NCBI GenBank assembly: GCA_050247895.1 | Contig: JBFWTJ010000159.1 | Location: 1-9,075 of the forward strand | Source of the DNA: CAVPEW01 sp050247895 | Lineage (GTDB): Bacteria; Actinomycetota; Acidimicrobiia; Acidimicrobiales; VFJN01 | Direction of reading: 5' to 3' | DNA length: 9,075 nt | Shown here: positions 1-5,897 of the stretch, piece after piece | Position numbering within the stretch: position 1 is the first letter of the stretch | How the letters are laid out: each line of letters opens with the position of its first letter | Program-made: the position numbers and the translations under genes | Notes under the pieces: generated by a model | Database searches by the model: none | Told to the model about the DNA's origin: nothing | The model's input: the letters and a program-made list of their open reading frames with translations, nothing else

Positions 1-922
1 CGGCCACCAGCGAGCCGAGCAGCACCACGACCACGGCGATGCCGGCGGCCGACCGCAGCAGGCGGCGGGGGCTGGTCGGCTCGACCACGTCCCGGTCGGT
101 GAGCCGCAGGCCGGCCAGCAGCGTGGTGTAGCGGCCGAGCTGGCGGCGCACCTCGGCCTGGGCGGCGGGGGACGTGCGGCCCAGGCGCCGGGCCAGGTCG
201 TAGCGGGCCTGCAGGGACGGGTCGGGATCGCCCTCGTCGCTCGCCGCCACCTGGGCCGCCTGCTCGAGGGCCAGGGCGGTCTCGGTGTCGGGGAAGTCGA
301 GGCTCACGTCGCGCAGGGCCTGCTCGATCGTCGCCGTCAACGCCCGGACCGCCTCGCGGTCCTCGGGGCCCACGCCGGCCGGCACGACGTCGTCGAGGTC
401 GAGCGGCGGCCCGACCTGGACCAGCGCGGCGGGCCGCAGGGCCACCTTGTCGGGGAAGGTCACGCCCACCGGCACGATGGCCAGGCCGGCCGCGCCGTCC
501 TGGCGGCCGCCCAGGGCGATGCGCGCCGCCCCGGTCCGCAGCGGCTCCATGTGGGGCCGGTCGTGGGTCGTGCCCTCGGGGAAGATGGCCACGGCGTCCC
601 GGGCGACCAGCGCGGCCCGGCACTCGGCGAAGGCGTCCTCGTTCGAGGCCGCGCCGTCGACCCGCCGTCGGACGAACACCACGCCGAGCGCCCGCAGGAC
701 CAGGCCCAGGAACGGCACCTTGCGCAGGGTGTCCTTGGCCACGAACCGGGGCACGCGCCCGAGGGCCGCGCCCACCACCAGGGGGTCGAGGAACCCGTTG
801 AAGTGGTTGGCCACCAGCAGCACCGGCCGGTCCCGGGGCACCCGGTGGCGGCCGGCCACCTCGACGCGCCGCAGCGCGAGCGAGGTGGCGAACCGCATGA
901 GCCAGGCGACCAGTCGCCGCAC
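1..922 (-). CDS. PlsC-superfamily acyltransferase (1-acyl-glycerol-3-phosphate / glycerol-3-phosphate acyltransferase-like), 3' end outside window
   Basis: Probably transfers an acyl chain to glycerol-3-phosphate or lysophosphatidate at the inner membrane face during phospholipid synthesis. 307 codons are visible and the C-terminus lies beyond the left edge. Catalytic motif NHFNGFLDP (residues 39-47) has His40 and Asp46, an HX5D spacing instead of the usual HX4D. This spacing is known in the subfamily related to yeast Gat1/Gat2. The substrate-binding motif FPEGTTHD (114-121) and the block PLRTGAARIAL (127-137) also fit that subfamily. A hydrophobic segment begins near residue 291, consistent with the C-terminal membrane helices of such proteins. 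The GTG at 922 was chosen because GGGGAGG lies 5 bases upstream; ATG at 898 (residue 9) is the alternative. It begins 26 bases after the Dps stop on the same strand, so cotranscription is likely. Family assignment is firm; substrate is inferred. Confidence 0.87.
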   Translation of the reverse strand, partial: MRRLVAWLMRFATSLALRRVEVAGRHRVPRDRPVLLVANHFNGFLDPLVVGAALGRVPRFVAKDTLRKVPFLGLVLRALGVVFVRRRVDGAASNEDAFAECRAALVARDAVAIFPEGTTHDRPHMEPLRTGAARIALGGRQDGAAGLAIVPVGVTFPDKVALRPAALVQVGPPLDLDDVVPAGVGPEDREAVRALTATIEQALRDVSLDFPDTETALALEQAAQVAASDEGDPDPSLQARYDLARRLGRTSPAAQAEVRRQLGRYTTLLAGLRLTDRDVVEPTSPRRLLRSAAGIAVVVVLLGSLVA

Positions 923-948
923 CGCGACCTCCCCGGCCTCGCCCGGGT

Positions 949-1428
949 TCAGTCGTCGAGGAGGCTGCGCAGCATCCAGGCCGTCTTCTCGTGGACCTGC
1001 ATGCGCTGGGTGAGCAGGTCGGCCGAGGGCTCGTCGTGGGCGTCGTCGACCACGGGGAACACCGAGCGGGCCGTGCGCACCACCGCCTCCTGGCCGGCGA
1101 GCAGGCGCCGGATCATCTCGGTGGCGTCCGGCGCATCGTCGTCCTCGGGGATCGAGGTCAGCTCGCCGAACTGGTGGTAGGTGCCCGGCGCCGGGGCGCC
1201 GAGGGCCCGGATCCGCTCGGCGATGAGGTCCACCGCGGTGGCCAGCTCGGTGTACTGCGTCTCGAACATGAGGTGCAGCGTCTGGAACATGGGACCGGTC
1301 ACGTTCCAGTGGTAGTTGTGGGTCTTCAGGTAGAGCGTGTACGTGTCGGCGAGCAGGCGGGACAGACCCTCGGCGATCTCGGCGCGGGTCTCCTCGTCGA
1401 TGCCGATGTCGATCCGGGTGTCGGACAT
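949..1428 (-). CDS. dps: Dps-family ferritin-like DNA-protection protein
   Basis: Predicted 159-residue Dps protein. Such proteins form cytoplasmic dodecamers that oxidise and store iron with peroxide and can bind DNA under stress. The ferroxidase ligands are all present with exactly the spacing of E. coli Dps: His40 (in HWNVTGP), His52, Asp67 and Glu71, against His51, His63, Asp78 and Glu82. Trp41 next to the first His is also kept. Glu56 sits where E. coli has Asp67. The N-terminal tail is short and acidic (DIGIDEETRAE) without Lys/Arg clusters, so DNA binding through the N-tail is doubtful and ferroxidase/mini-ferritin activity is the safer role. The ATG at 1428 has GGGAGG a few bases upstream. 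An open frame continues to 1578, but that part is proline/arginine-rich and not Dps-like. It is divergent from the MarR gene and upstream of the acyltransferase. Confidence 0.95.
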   Translation of the reverse strand: MSDTRIDIGIDEETRAEIAEGLSRLLADTYTLYLKTHNYHWNVTGPMFQTLHLMFETQYTELATAVDLIAERIRALGAPAPGTYHQFGELTSIPEDDDAPDATEMIRRLLAGQEAVVRTARSVFPVVDDAHDEPSADLLTQRMQVHEKTAWMLRSLLDD

Positions 1429-1559
1429 GTCGAGCCTCCCTGTGTTCGTTCGTCGCCATCGTGCCACGGCGGGGCCACGAGGACGCCTGACGGCGGGTGC
1501 GGGCCGTGGGCCCGCCCGGGCCGCCGCCGGCCCGTGGGCGCCGCATGACCCGTGCATCC

Positions 1560-1571
1560 TACAGTTGTTGC
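1560..1571 (+). promoter_or_regulatory. Predicted -10 element and leaderless start for the MarR gene
   Basis: TACAGT (1560-1565) fits the actinobacterial TANNNT -10 consensus. Six bases separate it from the A of the ATG at 1572, which places the transcription start on the start codon. No Shine-Dalgarno sequence precedes this ATG, as expected of a leaderless mRNA. No recognisable -35 is seen. The -10 also lies within the imperfect palindrome TACAGTTGTT (1560-1569), which could be a site for MarR autorepression. This is inference from position and consensus only. Confidence 0.55.
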
Positions 1572-2069
1572 ATGGCACACAGGTCGGCCGTGGTGTCCCG
1601 GATCCCCGACGACGAGGTGGTCGACGCGGTGATGGCCGCGTCCCGGGGGCTGGTGGCGGTGGCCGCCCGCTCCATCGCCCAGGTCGACGAGTCCCTGACG
1701 CTGCCGCAGTTCCGGGCGCTCGTGGTCCTCGACCTCCACGGCCCGTCGACCGTCGGCGCCCTCGCCGCCGAGCTCGGCGTGCATGGGTCGACCGTCACCC
1801 GCCTTTGCGACCGCCTCGTGTCCCGTCACCTCGTGGGACGGGCCACGTCCCCGGAGAACCGCCGCGAGGTCGTGGTCGACCTCCTGCCCGCCGGCCGCGA
1901 CGTCGTGCGCCGCGTCACCCGCGCGCGGCGGCGGGCCGTCGGCGCCATCGTCGGCGAGGTCCCGGCCGAGCACCGCAGGTCGATGGTCGCCGCGCTCCAG
2001 GCCTTCGCCGACGCCGCCGGGCACGCGCCCGAGCCGGTCTGGTCGGCCGGCTGGGACCTGCACGGATGA
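1572..2069 (+). CDS. MarR-family transcriptional regulator
   Basis: 165-residue winged-helix regulator of the MarR type, which usually act as dimeric repressors responding to small phenolics, oxidants or metabolites. The DNA-binding domain spans about residues 43-112: LTLPQFRAL (helix 2), the HTH around VGALAAELGVHGSTVTRLCDRL, and a wing with the characteristic SPENRREVVVDL followed by PAGRD. Flanking N- and C-terminal helices would make the dimer interface. There is a single Cys (residue 79, inside the recognition-helix region) and none near the N-terminus, so an OhrR-type peroxide sensor is unlikely. The ATG at 1572 was preferred over ATG 1545 and the more distant frame start at 1497 because a -10 hexamer lies exactly where a leaderless start requires it. 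Its TGA overlaps the ATG of the ClC gene, so the two are translationally coupled. Target and ligand are unknown. Confidence 0.9.
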   Translation: MAHRSAVVSRIPDDEVVDAVMAASRGLVAVAARSIAQVDESLTLPQFRALVVLDLHGPSTVGALAAELGVHGSTVTRLCDRLVSRHLVGRATSPENRREVVVDLLPAGRDVVRRVTRARRRAVGAIVGEVPAEHRRSMVAALQAFADAAGHAPEPVWSAGWDLHG

Positions 2070-3361
2070 CCCACGTGCCCCGCCCGGCCCGGTGGTGGCT
2101 GGGCGCGCCCCACCGGCGCGACGAGATCCACGCCCTGGCCCGCCGCTCCGCCCCGTCGTTGGCCCTGTCCGCGGTGACCGGCCTGGCCACCGGGGCCGCC
2201 GTCGCCGCCTTCGAGCGCATCGTGGTGGAGGTGTTCCTGGCCCGCCTGTCCGAGGCGCCGCTGGCCGTGGTGGCCGGCGCCCCGCTGGTCGGCCTGGTCG
2301 TGGCCGCCCTCGTCCTGCGCACCCTCGGCCGGGGCACCTCGCCCGCCACGGCGGACGCCTACCTGGAGGCCTTCCACGACCCGTCGGTGCGCAGCTCGGG
2401 CCGGGGGTTCGCGGCGCGGGTCGTCGGTGCCGTGGCCACCCTCGGCTCGGGCGCCTCGATGGGCCTCGAGGGCCCGTCGATCTACCTGGGCTCCTCGATC
2501 GGGGCGGCCGTGCAGCGGCGCGCGCCCCGCCTCTTCCGCGACGCCGACCGGCGCACCCTGCTGGTGGCCGGTGCCGCCGCGGGCGTCGCCGCCATCTTCA
2601 AGGCCCCGGCCACCGGTGCGGTCTTCGCCCTCGAGGTGCCCTACCAGGACGACCTGGCCCGACGGATGCTGCTGCCCGCCCTGGTGTCGGCCGCCACCGG
2701 CTACCTCGCCTTCGTCGCCGTCAACGGGACCGACCCCCTGCTGCCGGTCGTCGGCGACCCGGCCTTCGACCTGCGCGACCTCGCCGGCGCGGTGGTGCTC
2801 GGGGTCGTCGCCGGCGTCGCGGCCCGCCTCCTGGCCGCGGCCATCCGCCGGGCCAAGGCCCTGGCGCCACGCCACGACGCGCGGGTCCGGGCCGTGGCCT
2901 CGGGGGGCGTGCTCGCCCTCCTGCTCGTGGCGGCACGGGCGGCCAGTGGGCGGAACCTGACCTTCGGTCCGGGCTACGACGCCATCGACTGGGCGCTCGA
3001 CCCGGCCCACGCCACCTGGCTCGTGCTCGCCGTGCTGGCCCTGCGCGGCGCGGCCACCGTCGTGACCGTGGCCGGGGGTGGCGTCGGCGGGCTGTTCGTG
3101 CCGCTGGTCGTGGCCGGCGCGCTGACCGGCCGGGCCGTGGGCGGCGCGTTCGGCGCGCTCGACACCAGCCTGTTCTCGGTGGTCGGGATCGCGGCCTTCC
3201 TCGGTGCCGGCTACCGGGTCCCGCTGGCGGCGGTGATGTTCGTCGCCGAGACGACCGGCCGTCCCGGCTTCGTCGTGCCCGGCCTGCTCGCCGCCGTCGC
3301 CGCGGAGCTCATGATGGGCTCCTCCTCGGTCACGTCGTACCAGGTCGCGCCCGGACGCTGA
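2066..3361 (+). CDS. ClC-family chloride channel / transporter
   Basis: 431-residue integral membrane protein of the voltage-gated chloride channel family (Pfam Voltage_CLC), without C-terminal CBS domains. Such proteins move Cl- or other anions, either as channels or as H+/anion antiporters. Recognised motifs: GLEGP (133-137), equivalent to GREGP, with the gating glutamate Glu135; AAIFKAPATGAVFALEV (175-191), equivalent to the segment carrying Glu202/Glu203 in E. coli ClcA; and GLFVP (342-346), equivalent to GIFAP. Odd points: the residue matching the internal proton glutamate (Glu203) is Val191, as in animal ClC channels, and the anion-selectivity motif GSGIP reads GRGTS (88-92). Tyr425 near the C-terminus may stand for Tyr445. 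The start is the ATG overlapping the MarR stop (ATGA), so MarR may control this gene. Family certain; channel versus exchanger and substrate are open. Confidence 0.92.
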   Translation: MTHVPRPARWWLGAPHRRDEIHALARRSAPSLALSAVTGLATGAAVAAFERIVVEVFLARLSEAPLAVVAGAPLVGLVVAALVLRTLGRGTSPATADAYLEAFHDPSVRSSGRGFAARVVGAVATLGSGASMGLEGPSIYLGSSIGAAVQRRAPRLFRDADRRTLLVAGAAAGVAAIFKAPATGAVFALEVPYQDDLARRMLLPALVSAATGYLAFVAVNGTDPLLPVVGDPAFDLRDLAGAVVLGVVAGVAARLLAAAIRRAKALAPRHDARVRAVASGGVLALLLVAARAASGRNLTFGPGYDAIDWALDPAHATWLVLAVLALRGAATVVTVAGGGVGGLFVPLVVAGALTGRAVGGAFGALDTSLFSVVGIAAFLGAGYRVPLAAVMFVAETTGRPGFVVPGLLAAVAAELMMGSSSVTSYQVAPGR

Positions 3362-3381
3362 GGCCCGGACGGCCCGGGCGC

Positions 3382-3398
3382 CCCGGTGCCCGACCGGG
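3382..3398. terminator. Possible bidirectional terminator hairpin between convergent ClC and GntR genes
   Basis: CCCGGT (3382-3387) and ACCGGG (3393-3398) form a perfect 6-bp stem with a 5-base loop. It occupies the 37-base gap between the two convergent stop codons and abuts the GntR stop. There is no U-tract on either strand, so it is at best an imperfect intrinsic terminator; in a genome this GC-rich such stems also arise by chance. Confidence 0.35.
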
Positions 3399-4115
3399 TC
3401 AGGTCTCGCCCCACGTGCTGGTGAGGCGGTAGCGGTCGGCCCGGATGACGCTGACCCGGTCCTCCATGGGTGCGGGACCGGTCCGCAGCAGCCGGTGGAT
3501 GCGGTAGCCGAGGGCACCGTCGCGCAGCCGGAGCCGGCGCCGGTCCTGCCTCGTGGGGACGCACGGCTCGATCTCCTCGGTCCCCGACGTCGGTCGCACG
3601 CCCGCCGCGGCGAGCACGTCGTAGAGCGAGCCGTGCGTGAGGTCCGCCTCCAGCAGCGGCGCGCCGAGCTCGACGGGGAGCCAGCTGCGGTCCACGGCCA
3701 GGGGCTCGTCGTCGGCGAAGCGGACGCGCTCGACGTGGACGGCGTCGGCGCCCGGGCGCAGCGCCAGCCGCGCCGCCACCGCGGCGGGGGGCGCCGCCCG
3801 CTCGGCCACCAGCACCTGGCTGCGCTCGGTCCGACCCGTGGCCGAGATGGCCCGGGCCAGGCTGTAGGCGCCGGGGAGGGACTGCTCGACCCGGGGTGCG
3901 ACCACCGAGGTGCCCCGACCCCGCCGCCGGACCAGCAGGCCGTCCTCGAGCAGCGCGGCGAGCGCCTGGCGCACGGTGGGCCGGCTCACGTCGTACTCGG
4001 CCACCAGCTGCTGCTCGGTGGGGAACGAGACGTCGAATTCGCCGCGGGCCAGCCGGCTGCGCAGCTCGGCCTCCAGCTGCGCCCACAGGGGCAGGGCCCG
4101 GGCCCGGTCGAGCAC
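3399..4115 (-). CDS. GntR-family (HutC subfamily) regulator with UTRA ligand-binding domain
   Basis: 238-residue regulator. The N-terminal winged helix (about residues 8-72) shows PLWAQLEAELRSRL, then FPTEQQLVAEYDVSRPTVRQALAALLEDGLL, then RRRGRGTSVV, the standard GntR pattern. Residues about 82-232 form a UTRA domain, with EPLAVDRSWLP (137-147) and the terminal RADRYRLTSTW (225-235) as typical landmarks; this domain binds a small effector and marks the HutC subfamily. The GTG at 4115 lies 4 bases after the DUF1634 stop, so this is the third gene of the TauE-DUF1634-GntR operon and may be partly coupled to it. A plausible role is repression of its own operon through the palindrome at 5365-5374. 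The effector cannot be told from sequence. Start is fairly secure, since the PLWAQL motif begins at residue 9. Confidence 0.93.
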   Translation of the reverse strand: MLDRARALPLWAQLEAELRSRLARGEFDVSFPTEQQLVAEYDVSRPTVRQALAALLEDGLLVRRRGRGTSVVAPRVEQSLPGAYSLARAISATGRTERSQVLVAERAAPPAAVAARLALRPGADAVHVERVRFADDEPLAVDRSWLPVELGAPLLEADLTHGSLYDVLAAAGVRPTSGTEEIEPCVPTRQDRRRLRLRDGALGYRIHRLLRTGPAPMEDRVSVIRADRYRLTSTWGET

Positions 4116-4119
4116 CGGC

Positions 4120-4476
4120 TCAGCCGCCCCCGAGGAGGGCGGCGGTCGCCAGCGTGACGGCCACCGCGCCGGCCACGCCGACGAAGCGCCAGTCGCGCTG
4201 GCGGGCCCACAGCCCGGCCAGGGCCACCACCCGCAGGGCAGGGGTCAGCCCGAGCACGACGATGCCGAGGCCCATCAGCGCATCGCCGAGGCTCGGTGCG
4301 TCGGCCAACCCGAACGGCGTCACGGTCCCATCATGGTGGTCGCCGCCGGCCAGCTTGAGGACCAGCCCGCCGGCCATGAGGGCCACGGCCACGACCAGCC
4401 CGCCCCGCAGCAGCCGGTGGACGACCCGGCGGGTGCCGGCCGACCCGTCGACGTCGGGCGGGCCGTCGCCCTTCAC
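4120..4476 (-). CDS. DUF1634 family membrane protein, partner of TauE/SafE permease
   Basis: 118-residue small membrane protein with three predicted transmembrane segments (about 23-43, 66-88 and 97-116). The family landmark is GIVVLGLTPALRV (71-83) followed by RDWRFVGVAG, which matches DUF1634 (Pfam PF07843). Members of this family are regularly encoded next to TauE/SafE (DUF81) permeases and are thought to be accessory subunits; no biochemical activity is established. The GTG at 4476 overlaps the permease TGA as GTGA, which argues for tight co-translation, and this start removes an arginine/proline-rich shadow extension of the same frame up to 4917. A His-His-Asp cluster (GGDHHDG, 44-50) sits in the first loop. 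Family confident; function inferred from context. Confidence 0.88.
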   Translation of the reverse strand: MKGDGPPDVDGSAGTRRVVHRLLRGGLVVAVALMAGGLVLKLAGGDHHDGTVTPFGLADAPSLGDALMGLGIVVLGLTPALRVVALAGLWARQRDWRFVGVAGAVAVTLATAALLGGG

Positions 4477-5354
4477 AGGCCGACCCCGGCGGCGTCCAGG
4501 GCCATCTGGGTCGCGACCGCGACGAGGACCACGGCCAGGAGGCGGGTCAGGGTGCGGGGGTCCACGCGGCCGGCCAGGCGGGCACCGGCGCCGGACCCGG
4601 CCACCACGCCCAGGGCCACGGGCACGGCGACCAGGGGGTGCACGTACCCCCGGGCGAAGTAGACGACGAGGCTCGAGATGGCCGTGACCCCGATCATGAA
4701 GTTCGACGTGGCTGCGGCGACGCGCATGGGCACGCCCATCGCCAGGGTCATGGCCGGGACCTTGAGGAAGCCTCCGCCGACCCCCAGGAGGCCGGACAGC
4801 ACGCCGGCCACGGCGGCCACGGCGGACCCGGCACCCAGCCGCCGGGCCCGGTAGCGCACGAGCCGGCCCGACCGCTCGTCGAGGTACGCGCCGCCGAGGG
4901 TGGCCCGGTCCTCCCACCCTGCCGCCGGCGCCCCGCCCTCGGGCCCACCGCCGGCGTCCGTGGCGTCGGTGCCCGCACCGTGGGGGTCGCCCTGGCGCAG
5001 GACCAGCGCCGCGGTCGCCACCATGACCACCGCGAACGCGACGGCGACGACGTCGGCCGGCAGCGCCACCGCGACCAGGCCGCCCACGATGCCGCCGATC
5101 GTGGTGGCCACCTCCAGCGACATGCCCAGGCGCATGTTGGCCAGGCCCTCGCCCACGTAGGCGGAGCCGGCCGAGGTGCTGGTGGCCACCACGGCCACGA
5201 GCGAGGCGGCGACGGCGACCCGGATGTCGTACTGGAACCCGAGCACCAGGGCCGGGACGACCACGATCCCCCCACCGATGCCGATGGCCGCGCCCAGCCC
5301 GCCGGCGACCACGCCCACCGCCATGAGGAGCACGACGGTGCCGGTGGAGATCAC
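4473..5354 (-). CDS. Sulfite exporter TauE/SafE family permease
   Basis: 293-residue multi-pass inner-membrane permease of the TauE/SafE (DUF81) family, whose studied members export sulfite, sulfoacetate or other organosulfur and carboxylate anions. The two family repeats are clear: GAAIGIGGGIVVVPALVLG (21-39) and GVLSGLLGVGGGFLKVP (184-200), followed by the well-conserved AAATSNFMIGVTA (213-225). A hydrophilic loop of about 55 residues (121-175), Gly/Asp-rich then ending YLDERSGRLVRYRARRLG, separates the halves; this is typical of the subclass that pairs with DUF1634. First gene of a three-gene operon with DUF1634 (4-base overlap) and GntR. The GTG at 5354 has no Shine-Dalgarno but has a -10-like CATACT at the distance expected for a leaderless start. 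Substrate cannot be stated; no sulfur-metabolism genes are in view. Confidence 0.93.
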   Translation of the reverse strand: MISTGTVVLLMAVGVVAGGLGAAIGIGGGIVVVPALVLGFQYDIRVAVAASLVAVVATSTSAGSAYVGEGLANMRLGMSLEVATTIGGIVGGLVAVALPADVVAVAFAVVMVATAALVLRQGDPHGAGTDATDAGGGPEGGAPAAGWEDRATLGGAYLDERSGRLVRYRARRLGAGSAVAAVAGVLSGLLGVGGGFLKVPAMTLAMGVPMRVAAATSNFMIGVTAISSLVVYFARGYVHPLVAVPVALGVVAGSGAGARLAGRVDPRTLTRLLAVVLVAVATQMALDAAGVGL

Positions 5355-5389
5355 GATGTCAGTATGTCATGACAAATGCGCGGTGCCGA
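5355..5389 (-). promoter_or_regulatory. Predicted leaderless promoter with palindromic operator for the TauE-DUF1634-GntR operon
   Basis: On the minus strand, TCGGCA (5389-5384) could be a -35 (4 of 6 matches to TTGACA). A 17-base spacer separates it from CATACT (5366-5361), which keeps the conserved A and last T of TANNNT. Six bases later comes the G of the GTG start at 5354, so transcription would start on the start codon. A perfect 10-bp palindrome TGTCATGACA (5365-5374) overlaps the spacer and the first bases of the -10. A further half-site TGACAT recurs 8 bases away (5361-5356, against 5369-5364). GntR-type operators often have a GT...AC inverted-repeat form, which GTCATGAC satisfies. 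The operon's own third gene is a GntR regulator, so autoregulation is inferred. Confidence 0.5.
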
Positions 5390-5436
5390 CGTCCGCCCGG
5401 CCCGCCGGCCGTCCACCCCTCCGCGGCTCCCGGGAC

Positions 5437-5889
5437 TCAGTCCGAACCGTCGGACCGGCGCACGAAGGACAGCGTGCCGTCGGCCTCGAGGATCCCCCAG
5501 CGCACCTGGTCCAGGTCGGCGATGCCCTGCTTGCGGGCACCCTCGTCGAGCTCGGCCCTCGTGATCCGCTGGAGCCGGAGGACCTCGTCGAGCACCACCC
5601 CGTCGCGCACGACCACGCTTGGCTCGCCCTCCAGCAGGGGCCGGACGCGCCGGAACCGGTGGCTCACCGCCGAGCTCGTCACCGCCAGCAGGCCCATCGT
5701 GGTCACGGCCAGGGCCGAGCCCGTGATCGACATGTCCTCCTGGGTGACCCCGTTCTGCACCAGGTCGCCCAGCACGACCAGGATCACCATCTCGAAGGCC
5801 GTGACCTCGGACAGCTCCCGCTTGCCCATGGCCCGCAGCAGGAGCCAGAGCAGGGCGTAGACGACGACCGAGCGGAGCACGATCTCCAC
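5437..5889 (-). CDS. DUF421 (YetF-like) membrane protein
   Basis: 150-residue protein of the DUF421 family (Pfam PF04239, YetF/YcaP-like). The N-terminal half has three hydrophobic segments (about 3-19, 33-45 and 57-77). The hallmark block GKRELSEVTAFEMVILVVLGDLVQNGVTQ (22-50) is intact. The cytoplasmic C-terminal part (about 85-145) carries RITRAELDEGARKQGIADLDQVRWGILEADGTLSF, typical of the family's C-terminal domain. Molecular function is not established; related Bacillus proteins have been linked to spore and stress physiology. The GTG at 5889 is chosen because AGGAGG (5899-5894) precedes it by 4 bases. The stop codon of the upstream gene lies inside this Shine-Dalgarno, so the two proteins are probably made together in a linked ratio. 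Confidence 0.92.
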   Translation of the reverse strand: MEIVLRSVVVYALLWLLLRAMGKRELSEVTAFEMVILVVLGDLVQNGVTQEDMSITGSALAVTTMGLLAVTSSAVSHRFRRVRPLLEGEPSVVVRDGVVLDEVLRLQRITRAELDEGARKQGIADLDQVRWGILEADGTLSFVRRSDGSD

Positions 5890-5897
5890 GGCACCTC

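Noticed and set aside
1497..1571. Longer MarR protein starting at 1497 or 1545
   Set aside because: The added residues are low-complexity, no ribosome-binding site is seen, and a -10 hexamer lies inside this stretch just before ATG 1572.
1429..1578. A 50-residue N-terminal extension of Dps with an upstream start at 1578
   Set aside because: The extension is Arg/Pro/Ala-rich without Dps similarity, spans the divergent promoter region, and the ATG at 1428 has a good Shine-Dalgarno and begins at the usual place for the family.
1826..3517. Long minus-strand open frame opposite MarR and ClC
   Set aside because: Composition is Gly/Arg/His/Gln-rich with no fold-like pattern, and the plus strand there encodes clear MarR and ClC proteins. 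Long antisense frames are expected at this GC content.
4477..4917. Upstream extension of the DUF1634 frame
   Set aside because: It is Arg/Pro/Gly-rich shadow sequence inside the TauE gene; the GTG at 4476 with GTGA overlap gives the normal DUF1634 length.
3399..5354. A complete sulfonate or taurine catabolic locus
   Set aside because: Only the TauE/SafE-family permease suggests sulfur compounds; no desulfonation, sulfite oxidation or uptake genes are visible, so the substrate is left open.
5398..5411. CGGCC-CGCC-GGCCG hairpin downstream of the DUF421 gene as a terminator
   Set aside because: Only 5 bp of stem and no U-tract; such GC-only repeats are frequent by chance here.
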